Positions 7,929 through 15,955 of a stretch of DNA of 33,818 bases are shown in pieces (the stretch's first letter is position 1; each line of letters starts with the position of its first letter). The translations under genes were made by a program, and so were the position numbers. The stretch is from contig JBJEDY010000064.1 in assembly GCA_051872535.1 (NCBI GenBank), positions 1 to 33,818 of the forward strand. The letters run 5' to 3'. The notes beneath the pieces were generated by a model. It searched no databases and was not told the origin of the DNA. It saw only the letters and a program-made list of their open reading frames with translations. The DNA is from CAOJBM01 sp051872535. Lineage in GTDB: Bacteria; Bacillota_I; Bacilli_A; RF39; UBA660.

Positions 7929-8445
7929 AATAATCTCCTTTAGTAAATAGCCCTCTTTTATGTAATCTCTTCATAATAAAGCTTTCTATTCCTCGATTTA
8001 TTTTTGTCGTAAAGAAATCACTAGTACTGATTGGATTCACTAAAATTGAAACCATTCCCATACGATTTGCTCCTAAAACATCGGTTAGTAACTGATCACC
8101 TACTGCAGCTACTTCATTATCTTCTAAATTATATATTTTTAATACTTGCTTATATTTTTTCTTAAGAGGTTTCATTGCTGTATGAGCAGCATCTATATTT
8201 AGTTCATTTTTAAATGGTTCTACTCTTGGTTTGTGACTATTAGAAACAATAACTATTTTAAAACCTTTATCTTCGATTCTAGCAATCATATCTTTTAGTT
8301 TTTGATCTGGTACTTTAGCACTTATTGGTACTAAGGTATTATCTAAATCAAAAATAATGCATTTAATATTTCTTTCTTTTAATTTATCATAATCGATTGT
8401 ATAAATACTTTGTGCATATATATCAGGTATAAAAATATCCATCAT
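7921..8445 (-). CDS. yqeG: YqeG family HAD phosphatase
   Basis: A 174-residue HAD-superfamily protein (IIIA class) with motif I DLDNTLVP (33-40), a motif II serine in VSNSHKPR and motif III/IV in GDQLLTDVLGANR. It matches YqeG in length and in being upstream of and overlapping yqeH. The substrate is unsettled; family members act on phosphorylated small molecules or lipids. The ribosome-binding site AAAGGA lies five bases before the first ATG. Confidence 0.92.
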   Translation of the reverse strand: MMDIFIPDIYAQSIYTIDYDKLKERNIKCIIFDLDNTLVPISAKVPDQKLKDMIARIEDKGFKIVIVSNSHKPRVEPFKNELNIDAAHTAMKPLKKKYKQVLKIYNLEDNEVAAVGDQLLTDVLGANRMGMVSILVNPISTSDFFTTKINRGIESFIMKRLHKRGLFTKGDYYD

Positions 8446-8456
8446 ATCAATCCTTT

Positions 8457-9335
8457 CTACTCATTTACTTTTAAATTATATGTTTTTGATCCGGAACTAA
8501 TCTTCAAATTGTTGCTATCAAGATTATCTATTGTAAATTTTTCTTGATAATCTTTGTCGTTTTCTTCTTTAGCCATTATTTTATCATCTATTAAAGTATA
8601 GTTATATTTAGTTGTTTTAAGTTTATCTTTATCTAATTTTTCACACTTACCATTATAAGTTGCTTGATAGTATAAATCGTCTCCTTTAACAAACATAAGC
8701 GTTAAATAATCACAGTTACCATCTTCCTCTTGAAGATATTCCCATCTATTTAGTAAATTAAATTTATTTTCTTCTTCTAGTATTTGCGTAGCTTTTTCTT
8801 GTGGCTTTGCCATATAAAAATAGTAATATGATTTACCAATCGATCCTTTTTCTAAGTACTCTACTCCAGTATTATAGTTTTTCTCTCTATTTTCTTTAAA
8901 ATCATTCAGATCAATTTCTGTAAAATCTTCGTCTCCTAGTTCTACTTTTAATTCTTGATATGTAATACTTGAATCTTTATCTAAAACAATATTGCCATTA
9001 TCAATAACATAAACTCTTGGTTCATAAGGGTCTTCTCCCGTTAAAATATTAAAATACTCTAACTCTATACCTTGTAAATCAGTAGTATTAACATAATAAA
9101 CACAATTATTTGTTATTCTTTGATAACTTTCAACTTGCGAACGAAGTGCGTTAGTACTTGTACTATTATTGTCGTTAAATATGGTAAAAAGAATTTTTTC
9201 TTCACTATCAAATAAATCAACTAATTCATACATATTTAATTCAATTAATGATACTTCTTTATCATTTTCTTTTTTACATCCATTTGTTATAAAAAGTGCA
9301 CAAATTATAAATAAGAATTTGACCATCTTTTTCAT
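8457..9335 (-). CDS. Predicted lipoprotein of unknown function
   Basis: A 292-residue protein with a lipoprotein signal peptide: basic start, hydrophobic core and a lipobox ending ITNGC with Cys20. Residues ~30-140 have a thioredoxin-like flavour (a strand pattern ending in YVIDNGNIV), but no CxxC redox motif is present. The C-terminal part is polar with short repeated strand patterns. It is expected on the outer face of the membrane. The gene leads the yqeG-yqeH-mutL series and is divergent from sigK. I do not recognise a family. Confidence 0.72.
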   Translation of the reverse strand: MKKMVKFLFIICALFITNGCKKENDKEVSLIELNMYELVDLFDSEEKILFTIFNDNNSTSTNALRSQVESYQRITNNCVYYVNTTDLQGIELEYFNILTGEDPYEPRVYVIDNGNIVLDKDSSITYQELKVELGDEDFTEIDLNDFKENREKNYNTGVEYLEKGSIGKSYYYFYMAKPQEKATQILEEENKFNLLNRWEYLQEEDGNCDYLTLMFVKGDDLYYQATYNGKCEKLDKDKLKTTKYNYTLIDDKIMAKEENDKDYQEKFTIDNLDSNNLKISSGSKTYNLKVNE

Positions 9336-9350
9336 ACAATCACCTCTTTA

Positions 9351-9379
9351 ATTATAGCATTTTATTAACATAGTTTAAA
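9351..9379 (-). promoter_or_regulatory. Promoter of the lipoprotein-yqeG-yqeH-mutL series
   Basis: On the minus strand TTTAAA (9379-9374), a 17-bp spacer and TATAAT (9356-9351), followed by AGAGGTG before the start codon. It overlaps the candidate sigK promoter on the other strand. Confidence 0.6.
9369..9377 (+). promoter_or_regulatory. Candidate mother-cell -10 element for sigK
   Basis: CATAGTTTA fits the sigma-K -10 pattern CATAnnnTA and is close to sigma-E. It lies 28 bp before the sigK ATG. No matching -35 was seen at 16 bp, so support is weak. Confidence 0.3.
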
Positions 9380-9404
9380 TATTATTTAATAGGAAGTGAT
9401 TTAA

Positions 9405-10097
9405 ATGTCGTTTTTAATTGATTTGATAAAGAGTTTATTCTTTTTTACAGGTAGTTACTCTAATAATGTCTTTCCTGATCCATTAACTAGTAAGGAAGAA
9501 GAACACTACATTGAACTAATGAAGAATGGAGATAAGGATGCTAGAAATGTTTTAATCGAAAGAAATTTAAGATTAGTTGCTCATATTGTTAAGAAGTTTG
9601 AATCAAAAAATACTAATCCTGATGATTTAATTAGTATTGGTACAATTGGACTTATTAAAGGAATAGATACTTTCTCTTTTTCAAAGTCAACAAAGATTAC
9701 TACATATGCTGCTAAATGCATTGAAAATGAGATATTAATGTATTTCCGTTCTAATAAAAAGTATTTAAATAATGTTGGCTTGAATGATGCTATTGGTTAT
9801 GATAAAGAAGGTAATGAAATTAGTCTTAGTGATGTTTTAAAAGATAATAAAGTAGATATTCCATTACAAGTTCATAATACTACTAATATTGAAAAACTAC
9901 TTAATTATTTAAGTGTTTTAACTAAAAGGGAAAAAGAAATCATTTGTTTAAGATATGGTCTTTTTGATAATGATGAAACTACTCAAAAGAATATTGCCAA
10001 GAAAATGGGGATTAGTAGAAGTTATGTTTCAAGAATTGAAAAAAGAGCTTTAACTAAACTTTATAAAGAGTTTGTCAAGAGTAAAGGTATTCTGTAA
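9405..10097 (+). CDS. sigK: RNA polymerase sporulation sigma factor SigK (uninterrupted)
   Basis: SigK directs late mother-cell transcription (coat and cortex genes). The 230 residues follow B. subtilis SigK closely: FPDPLTSKEE, NLRLVAHIVKKFE (region 2), DLISIGTIGLIKGI, CIENEILM, a DKEGNEISLSDVL segment and the region 4 helix-turn-helix ending SRSYVSRIEKRAL. The hydrophobic N-terminus (1-17) before SYSNN corresponds to the pro-sequence removed by SpoIVFB, so it is probably made as an inactive membrane-bound precursor. There is no skin-type insertion. The ribosome-binding site is AGGAAGTG. Confidence 0.93.
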   Translation: MSFLIDLIKSLFFFTGSYSNNVFPDPLTSKEEEHYIELMKNGDKDARNVLIERNLRLVAHIVKKFESKNTNPDDLISIGTIGLIKGIDTFSFSKSTKITTYAAKCIENEILMYFRSNKKYLNNVGLNDAIGYDKEGNEISLSDVLKDNKVDIPLQVHNTTNIEKLLNYLSVLTKREKEIICLRYGLFDNDETTQKNIAKKMGISRSYVSRIEKRALTKLYKEFVKSKGIL

Positions 10098-10108
10098 TTT
10101 CAAAATTG

Positions 10109-10138
10109 CATTTAAAAAAGCACTTTATTTTAAGTGCT
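10109..10138 (-). terminator. Terminator of divIVA
   Basis: On the minus strand AGCACTT/AAGTGCT (10138-10132 with 10125-10119) followed by TTTTTTAAAT. The divIVA stop codon is beside the stem. Confidence 0.75.
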
Positions 10139-10565
10139 AGTATTCAATATCATCAATATCATCAACCATTGACAATTGTTCTTGCAACGCTTGTCTAATT
10201 CTTCTTTTATAAAAAGCTATTCTTCTTTTAAGTTCTTCTGCTTCTTGCTCTTCTTTTTCAGCTTTAAGTAATGCATCATTTACAATTCTTGAAGCATTTC
10301 TTTTAGCATCTTCTATTATCATTTTGGCTTCATCGTGAGCTATTTTTTTGATGTTATTCGCAGAGTCTTCAGCAACCATTACTGCTTTATTTAAGACGCT
10401 TTCCATACCTTCATATTTTTTTAGTTTATCTTCTAAATTTTTTAATTTTATATTGCGTTCTTTTAAATTATTCAGCATATTTTCATATTCTCTAGTTACA
10501 TCGTTTAAGAAATTATTTACTTCTTCAACATTGTATCCATTTGCAACAATATCGAACTTTTTCAT
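10137..10565 (-). CDS. divIVA: DivIVA-domain protein
   Basis: A 142-residue coiled-coil protein. The N-terminal DivIVA/GpsB motif is visible (GYNVEEVNNFLNDVTREYE, about residues 9-27), followed by long heptad-rich helix to about residue 130 and an acidic tail. DivIVA binds negatively curved membrane at septa and poles and positions division, chromosome or wall-synthesis proteins. It lies directly after sepF, matching the ylm-sepF-divIVA order of Firmicutes. Short compared with B. subtilis DivIVA (164), so a GpsB-like role is an alternative. Confidence 0.87.
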   Translation of the reverse strand: MKKFDIVANGYNVEEVNNFLNDVTREYENMLNNLKERNIKLKNLEDKLKKYEGMESVLNKAVMVAEDSANNIKKIAHDEAKMIIEDAKRNASRIVNDALLKAEKEEQEAEELKRRIAFYKRRIRQALQEQLSMVDDIDDIEY

Positions 10566-10602
10566 AGCTCACCTCAATACACAGATATTTATTTAGGTTT
10601 AA

Positions 10603-11007
10603 TTACCATTCAGTATCTTCTTTTTCTTCTTTTTCTTTAGAACTGTCATCAGTTATTTTTCCTTGAACATTAACATTCTTTGGGGCGCATAAATAAATAC
10701 CTACGCCTATTTTTTGCATAGTACCACCTATTGCATAAATACATCCGCTTAAGAAGTCAATTATTCTTTTTGCTTGATCTGATGTTACTCTTTTTAAATT
10801 AACAACAACACTATTTCTTGATTTTAAATGGTCAGCAATTTGTTGTGATTCTGAATAAGCTCTTGGTTCTAACAAAATCATTTTATTACCAGAACGAGTT
10901 AAATCAACTGCTTCATCTTTTTCATCAGTTTCATAAAATTCGTCTTCAACATCATTTATAGTATCAGCGTCAGATTCTTTAAAAATATTTTTTAGATTAA
11001 ATGCCAT
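10603..11007 (-). CDS. sepF: Cell division protein SepF
   Basis: SepF polymerises into rings that tether and bundle FtsZ at the septum. The 134 residues have an N-terminal amphipathic helix (MAFNLKNIFKES), an acidic linker, and the SepF core from about residue 42, with LLEPRAYSESQQIADHL, VVVNLKRV, RIIDFLSGCIYAIGG and the final strand IYLCAP. It precedes divIVA by about 40 nt and has its own promoter. Confidence 0.93.
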   Translation of the reverse strand: MAFNLKNIFKESDADTINDVEDEFYETDEKDEAVDLTRSGNKMILLEPRAYSESQQIADHLKSRNSVVVNLKRVTSDQAKRIIDFLSGCIYAIGGTMQKIGVGIYLCAPKNVNVQGKITDDSSKEKEEKEDTEW

Positions 11008-11047
11008 AATATTGTCCTTCCCATCTCTATTATTATTCTACTTTTTA

Positions 11048-11076
11048 ATTATATCGAAATTTGAAAATTAAATCAA
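11048..11076 (-). promoter_or_regulatory. Sigma-A promoter of sepF-divIVA
   Basis: On the minus strand TTGATT (11076-11071), a 17-bp spacer and TATAAT (11053-11048). Confidence 0.65.
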
Positions 11077-11121
11077 TATCAATTATTTATTTCTTTAGTA
11101 TTGTTCATTTTTTATCTTTTT

Positions 11122-11150
11122 ATATAAAAAACTTGGACTATCCAAGTTTT
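11122..11150 (-). terminator. Terminator of glyQS
   Basis: On the minus strand a 10-bp stem AAAACTTGGA/TCCAAGTTTT (11150-11128) followed by TTTTTTAT. The stop codon TAA (minus strand, 11151-11149) adjoins the stem. Confidence 0.8.
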
Positions 11151-12519
11151 AAAATTCTATTTTTTCTTTAATATAATTATATAAATCAGATATATTTACC
11201 TTTTCTTGTTGCATTGTATCACGATCTCTTACTGTAACTACATTTGTTTCTAACGTTTCATCGTCAACTGTAATTGAAAATGGTGTTCCAACAGCATCAT
11301 TTCTTCTATAACGTTTACCTATTGAACCTGATTCATCATAAGTAACCATAAAGTCCTTACATAATGTTGAATAAATTTCCATTGCTTTTTCACCATGTAC
11401 TTTTTTGATTAATGGAAGAATTGTAGCTTTTATTGGTGCTAAATTTGGATGTATTTTTAATACTTCTCTTTCTTCACCATTATCTAATTTTTCTTTTTCA
11501 TAAGCATCACATAATAATGCCAGAATTAATCTGTCTAGTCCTACTGATGGTTCAATAACATATGGAATATATCTTTCATTTGTTTCAGGATCTAAATATC
11601 TTAAATCTTGTTTTGAATGTTCCATATGAACAGATAAATCATAATCAGTACGATCTGCTATCCCCCATAATTCTCCCCATCCCATTGGGAATAAATATTC
11701 AATATCTGTTGTAGCTTTACTATAGAATGATAACTCTTCTTTAGCATGATCTCTATATCTTAAATTTTCATCTTTAATACCTAACGATTTTAAAAAGTCA
11801 ATGCAATAACTTTTCCAATATCCAAACCATTCTAAGTCTGTATTTGGTTTACAAAAGAATTCTAATTCCATTTGTTCAAATTCACGAGTTCTAAAAGTAA
11901 AATTACCTGGTGTAATTTCATTTCTAAATGATTTTCCTGTTTGACCAATTCCAAATGGTATTTTTGCGCGCATTGTTCTTTGGACATTTAAGAAATTAAC
12001 AAAAATACCTTGGGCAGTTTCACCTCTTAGATATACTTTAGATTTTGTATCTTCAGTAACACCTTGATGAGTTTCGAATAATAAATTAAATTTTCTTATT
12101 GGGGTAAATTCTTCTGCCCCACACTTTGGACACGCAATATGATTATTTTTTATGAAATTTTCAATTTTTTCATTTTCCCAACCATCGCCAGTTTCTTCGC
12201 CTTTAGTATAATCTTCAATTAATTTATCAGCTCTATGGCGTGCTTTACATTTTTTACAATCAATTAAAGGATCATTAAAATTAGACACATGCCCACTTGC
12301 TACCCATACTTCTGGATTCATTAAGATCGCAGCATCAACTCCATAGTTGTAAGGATTTTCTTGTATAAATTTTTTCCACCATGCGCGACGAACATTTTCT
12401 TTTAATTCTCTTCCTAAAGAACCATAATCCCAAGTATTGGATAATCCTCCATATATTTCACTTCCTTGAAATATAAATCCATATTGTTTGCAATAATTTA
12501 CTATATCTTCCATTTTCAT
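11149..12519 (-). CDS. glyQS: Glycyl-tRNA synthetase (single-chain, eukaryote/archaea-type)
   Basis: Charges tRNA-Gly. About 456 residues with class II motifs: the N-terminal FQGSEIYGGLSNTWDYG segment, motif 2 around SFRNEITPGNFTFRTREFEQ, motif 3 around EPSVGLDRLILALL, and a C-terminal anticodon-binding domain. A zinc-binding insertion carries CKKC and CPKC pairs. The reading frame extends 19 codons upstream, but the ATG at 12519 has AAGGAA six bases before it and gives the family's normal N-terminus. It is the alpha2 enzyme, not the alpha2beta2 GlyQ/GlyS type. Expression is under a T-box leader. Confidence 0.95.
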   Translation of the reverse strand: MKMEDIVNYCKQYGFIFQGSEIYGGLSNTWDYGSLGRELKENVRRAWWKKFIQENPYNYGVDAAILMNPEVWVASGHVSNFNDPLIDCKKCKARHRADKLIEDYTKGEETGDGWENEKIENFIKNNHIACPKCGAEEFTPIRKFNLLFETHQGVTEDTKSKVYLRGETAQGIFVNFLNVQRTMRAKIPFGIGQTGKSFRNEITPGNFTFRTREFEQMELEFFCKPNTDLEWFGYWKSYCIDFLKSLGIKDENLRYRDHAKEELSFYSKATTDIEYLFPMGWGELWGIADRTDYDLSVHMEHSKQDLRYLDPETNERYIPYVIEPSVGLDRLILALLCDAYEKEKLDNGEEREVLKIHPNLAPIKATILPLIKKVHGEKAMEIYSTLCKDFMVTYDESGSIGKRYRRNDAVGTPFSITVDDETLETNVVTVRDRDTMQQEKVNISDLYNYIKEKIEF

Positions 12520-12576
12520 TTTATTTTCCTTCTTTCTAAACTCTAAATTAATAAGCTTATTTTCCTCTGGAAACAA

Positions 12577-12693
12577 AAAACTCCTAGGAAGTTGTAGGGG
12601 TGCAATTGCACGGTTCCACCCTACTTATTTCTAGAAGAAATCACTCATTATATATAGCTCTTGGTTGCCAAGCCAGTCATCACTTGTATGAGT
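12577..12693 (-). promoter_or_regulatory. T-box riboswitch leader of glyQS (very short stem I)
   Basis: The conserved T-box AGGGTGGAACC is at 12622-12612 on the minus strand. It forms an antiterminator-type fold: GTAGG (12624-12620) pairs with CCTAC, with an inner GTGC/GCAC hairpin. A terminator-like AACTTCC/GGAGTT hairpin followed by TTTTTTG comes next. Uncharged tRNA-Gly is expected to favour read-through. Only about 70 nt lie between the predicted transcript start and the T-box, so stem I must be very small. A CTTGG-CAA-CCAAG hairpin and two GGC triplets (Gly codon) lie there, but I could not place the specifier codon with certainty. Confidence 0.85.
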
Positions 12694-12695
12694 AA

Positions 12696-12724
12696 ATTAT
12701 AATAAATCTATGTTTTTTAGTCAA
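12696..12724 (-). promoter_or_regulatory. Promoter of the T-box-glyQS unit
   Basis: On the minus strand TTGACT (12724-12719), a 17-bp spacer and TATAAT (12701-12696). Confidence 0.8.
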
Positions 12725-12747
12725 GAAAATATTAATTATCTATACAT

Positions 12748-12772
12748 AAAAAAAAGTATTATTTCAATACTT
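12748..12772 (-). terminator. Terminator of recO
   Basis: On the minus strand AAGTATT/AATACTT (12772-12754) followed by six T. It covers the last codons and the stop of recO. Confidence 0.75.
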
Positions 12773-13487
12773 GTTTTAAGAATTCTTTACTTTTTAAGTA
12801 TAATCCTGTATACCGATCATAGTACTTTGATAAAAAGTAGTTTATCTGATTTTTCATATCATCACTAATTTTTAAGTCAGATATACTTTTTATATCAATA
12901 TAATAATACATTCTTATTAATTTAATTATTTTTGGATCTACTATTCTTTCCCCATGATAGCATTCTTCACAAATATATCCACCTTGATCCGGATCAATTG
13001 TAACAATATTTTTCTTATTACCACAATTGATACATCCATCTAAGTTAAGACCAATCCCTAAGTAATCTAAAAGTTTTAATTCTAAGATATTTGTCATAAT
13101 CAAAGGGTCTTTTAGTTCATTTATCTTTAAAATAGTATCAACGTATAAATCATATATTTCTTTGGTTTCACTTTGTTTATATACTTGTGTAACTAATTCA
13201 GAAATATAACTCATATACCCTATTAGAACAATATCAGTTTTAATATTCGTAAGTGGGTTTTTTATATCCACATCAGTCAATAAAGATAATTTATCTTTTT
13301 TATAATAGATATGGAAAGTTCCATAAGTATATTTAGCTGTTACAGCACGAAGGCGACTTTTCATACTTTTGGCACCTTTTGCCATAATTCCAATTACACC
13401 ATAATTATGAGTAAAAACATTAATTATCTTTGATGTTTCTCCATATGGTGTCTCACTAACTATTATACCTTCTACTTTCTCAATCAA
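12759..13487 (-). CDS. recO: DNA repair protein RecO
   Basis: RecO loads RecA onto SSB-coated DNA together with RecR. The 242 residues have an N-terminal OB-fold (EGIIVSETPYGETSKIINVF, AKGAKSMKSRL) and a C-terminal helical part with a zinc finger: Cys152, Cys155, Cys173 and Cys176. Length matches the family. It is the last gene of the yqfC-to-recO series, following yqzL by a few bases, as in Bacillus. Confidence 0.95.
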   Translation of the reverse strand: MIEKVEGIIVSETPYGETSKIINVFTHNYGVIGIMAKGAKSMKSRLRAVTAKYTYGTFHIYYKKDKLSLLTDVDIKNPLTNIKTDIVLIGYMSYISELVTQVYKQSETKEIYDLYVDTILKINELKDPLIMTNILELKLLDYLGIGLNLDGCINCGNKKNIVTIDPDQGGYICEECYHGERIVDPKIIKLIRMYYYIDIKSISDLKISDDMKNQINYFLSKYYDRYTGLYLKSKEFLKQVLK

Positions 13488-13492
13488 TTTAA

Positions 13493-13576
13493 TTAACTTC
13501 TTTCTTTTTTATATGCTAAATAATACTCTATTTTGCCAGTCTTTTTAAAAAGTTCCCATGCTTCTTGTTTAGTCAT
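13493..13576 (-). CDS. yqzL: YqzL family small protein
   Basis: A 27-residue gene reading MTKQEAWELFKKTGKIEYYL then AYKKERS. It lies between era and recO, exactly where Bacillus carries yqzL, whose protein has the same W-x-x-F-x-x-TG-x-I-x-x-YL pattern. AAAGGA eight bases before the ATG at 13576 decides the start; a second in-frame ATG at 13585 is too close to it. Function unknown in all species. Too short for most gene finders. Confidence 0.85.
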   Translation of the reverse strand: MTKQEAWELFKKTGKIEYYLAYKKERS

Positions 13577-13621
13577 AGTACTCATCCTTTCTATTATTAT
13601 AATGAGTACTATTTCATTTTT

Positions 13622-14506
13622 TTATTCAAATTCATTAAACCCTAGTTCTGTTAAATATTTTTCTTTATCTCGCCAGTTCTTAATTGTCTTAACATATAGT
13701 TCAAGATATACTTGTTTTCCTAATAAATTTTCAATATCTTTACGGGCTTCAATACCAACACTTTTTAATACAGTTCCATTTTTACCAATGATAATTTTTT
13801 TTAGTGGTTCACGATCAACGATAATATCAACAACTATTTCAACAATATTTCCTTTATCTTCATAATGAGTTGTCATACATGTAATACTATGAGGTATTTC
13901 TTCTTCCATTTTCCATAATAATTTTTCACGAACAAACTCACTTATCATAAAATAAATGCTATTACTTGTTTTAGTTTTTTCATCAAAATAACGAATATTA
14001 TCAGTTAAATACTTTTTAATTATATCTACTAAGTGTTTAACATTATCATTTTTGAGAGCAGAAATAGGTATTATTTCTGCAAATGGATATAAGTCTTTAT
14101 AATCATTAATGCATTTTATTAAATTTTCTTTAGATACTGAATCAATTTTATTTAGTAGTAAAAAAACAGGTATTTCATGGTTATTTAAGGTATCAATAAT
14201 GTACCTATCCCCTTTACCTATCCCTTCTTTAGCGTCTACTACAAATAAAATAATATCAATATCTTTAGTTAAACTATGAGCTTGTTTATTTAATACCTTA
14301 CCAAGTTTATTTATTGGTTTATGAATACCGGGAGTATCTACAAATACTATTTGTGTATCAGTATCATTATATATTCCTTGAATGATATTTCTGGTAGTTT
14401 GAGCTTTATTGGAAGTAATTGCAATATGTTCATTAACAAGACGATTTATTAATGTACTTTTTCCTACATTAGGTCGTCCAATAATACTAACAAATCCACT
14501 CTTCAT
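13622..14506 (-). CDS. era: Ribosome-assembly GTPase Era
   Basis: Era binds the 3' end of 16S rRNA during 30S maturation. The 294 residues show G1 GRPNVGKST (10-18), the effector segment QTTRN, DTPGIH, the NKID motif and a C-terminal KH domain with IIIGKNG. Normal length. It starts immediately after the dgkA stop codon in a continuous leftward series. Confidence 0.97.
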   Translation of the reverse strand: MKSGFVSIIGRPNVGKSTLINRLVNEHIAITSNKAQTTRNIIQGIYNDTDTQIVFVDTPGIHKPINKLGKVLNKQAHSLTKDIDIILFVVDAKEGIGKGDRYIIDTLNNHEIPVFLLLNKIDSVSKENLIKCINDYKDLYPFAEIIPISALKNDNVKHLVDIIKKYLTDNIRYFDEKTKTSNSIYFMISEFVREKLLWKMEEEIPHSITCMTTHYEDKGNIVEIVVDIIVDREPLKKIIIGKNGTVLKSVGIEARKDIENLLGKQVYLELYVKTIKNWRDKEKYLTELGFNEFE

Positions 14507-14507
14507 A

Positions 14508-14909
14508 TTATAACCCTAATAAATCGATAATATGAGGAATATATACAATAAGTCCCATAACAGCAGCTATTAATGATAAGACAAAAGTTGCAGCACTACC
14601 ACAGTCTTTAGCTATTTTAGCTAGTTCATTATATTCTAATGTCACCATATCGACAACCGCTTCAATTGCTGTATTAATAAGTTCTGCAGCTAAGACCATT
14701 CCAACTACAATGAATGTAATTAACCATTCAAACCCTGATATATCTAGTATTAATCCCATAATAATTACAAAAACTGTAACAATGAAATGAATAAACATTG
14801 ATTGTTCATTTTTATATGCATATTCTAATCCTTGCATAGAATATTTAAAACTATTCTTAAATCTTTTTATTCCTCTTACTTTTAATTCATCTCTTGATAT
14901 TTTCGCCAT
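14508..14909 (-). CDS. dgkA: Diacylglycerol/undecaprenol kinase DgkA
   Basis: A small three-helix membrane kinase of 133 residues. The family signature AAELINTAIEAVVD is present, with hydrophobic segments at about residues 40-60, 62-80 and 105-130. In Firmicutes this family phosphorylates undecaprenol, feeding the lipid carrier pool for wall synthesis. It overlaps ybeY by 23 nt, with AGGAG before the ATG inside the ybeY gene. The order ybeY-dgkA-era is conserved in Bacillota. Confidence 0.93.
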   Translation of the reverse strand: MAKISRDELKVRGIKRFKNSFKYSMQGLEYAYKNEQSMFIHFIVTVFVIIMGLILDISGFEWLITFIVVGMVLAAELINTAIEAVVDMVTLEYNELAKIAKDCGSAATFVLSLIAAVMGLIVYIPHIIDLLGL

Positions 14910-15330
14910 CTAAAATCAACTCCTGTACTGCAAACATCTTAACTTCATCTTCCTTAGTCATATGATCATACCCTAATAAATGTAATAATCCATGAACAGT
15001 TAAGAATGCTAATTCTCTTTTTTCACTATGACCATATTCAATCGCTTGGTCTTTCATTCTAGGTATACAAATGAATATGTCACCTAGAACCCGTATATCA
15101 TTATACAACAAATTATCATTATCTTCAAATGCAAATGATATAACATCTGTAACCCTATCAATATTACGATATTCACGATTTATTTTTTGTATCTCTTCTT
15201 CATCAACAAAAATGATTGAAAATGTCGCATTTTCGACACTCTCATGTTTTAATGTTTTTTTTATTACTCCATCTAAATATTCGTAATCTTTATATAAACC
15301 ATTGTCATTTATTTCATATTCATTATTCAT
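14887..15330 (-). CDS. ybeY: Endoribonuclease YbeY
   Basis: YbeY is a zinc metalloprotein involved in 16S rRNA 3' maturation and ribosome quality control. With the start at 15330 the protein has 147 residues. The zinc motif HGLLHLLGYDH (113-123) is intact. The start overlaps the vanZ-like stop (TAATG) with GGGTGG upstream; an in-frame start 66 nt further up would lie inside the vanZ-like gene and is less likely. Confidence 0.93.
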   Translation of the reverse strand: MNNEYEINDNGLYKDYEYLDGVIKKTLKHESVENATFSIIFVDEEEIQKINREYRNIDRVTDVISFAFEDNDNLLYNDIRVLGDIFICIPRMKDQAIEYGHSEKRELAFLTVHGLLHLLGYDHMTKEDEVKMFAVQELILDGENIKR

Positions 15331-15944
15331 TAAAACCACCCTAGTCCTAAAATCCTTGTAACATAAATTGCTACTATGATGATAATTATTATACAAATAA
15401 TATTATAAAAAGCGTCTCGACGTAAAAACTTTGGTAAATGATTCTGAATTGCTGTTAAGGCTATATATAAGAAAAAGCCAATTAACGATCCAAAAACATT
15501 TAAAATAATATCATCAATATCGAAAGCACGACCAATATTATATTGCACCATTTCAACAGTTCCACTTATGATAGCTGTTAATATTAAGATATGACTTGCT
15601 CTTTTAGCATTAACATGACGAGATACAAAGTAGCCAAAAGGAATAAAAATCAGTATATTTCCTATGACATTGTAATAAAACAACGTTGTTCCAAACTTAT
15701 ATCTTAGTATTTCTCTAAATGGCATAAAATTTAATCCAGAACTTGCTCCTTCAGTATTGGTTAATAACTTATATAAAATAAGTGCATAAATAATAAAGAA
15801 TAAGTTCAAAAACTCTTCATAAAAAACTATTTTTTCGCCATTATCTACTAATTTTATTATTCGAACTCCTGCTAAAACAACGATAAATATCGTTAGCATT
15901 GGCCAACTGCCTTTTAATGTATTTGTTACAATGTCTGCAATCAT
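15330..15944 (-). CDS. VanZ-like membrane protein
   Basis: A 204-residue protein with about five membrane segments and the VanZ pattern: NFMPFREI, then NVIGNILIFIPFGYFVS, TVEMVQYNIGRAFDIDDIILNVFGSLIGF. VanZ-like proteins raise low-level teicoplanin or lipoglycopeptide resistance in some contexts; most have no known function. Here it is inserted between yqfD and ybeY, the position where phoH sits in Bacillus. It is probably co-transcribed with both neighbours. Confidence 0.87.
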   Translation of the reverse strand: MIADIVTNTLKGSWPMLTIFIVVLAGVRIIKLVDNGEKIVFYEEFLNLFFIIYALILYKLLTNTEGASSGLNFMPFREILRYKFGTTLFYYNVIGNILIFIPFGYFVSRHVNAKRASHILILTAIISGTVEMVQYNIGRAFDIDDIILNVFGSLIGFFLYIALTAIQNHLPKFLRRDAFYNIICIIIIIIVAIYVTRILGLGWF

Positions 15945-15955
15945 TTATATCCCTC

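Noticed and set aside
9405..10097. Skin-type element interrupting sigK
   Set aside because: The gene is continuous and matches SigK end to end.
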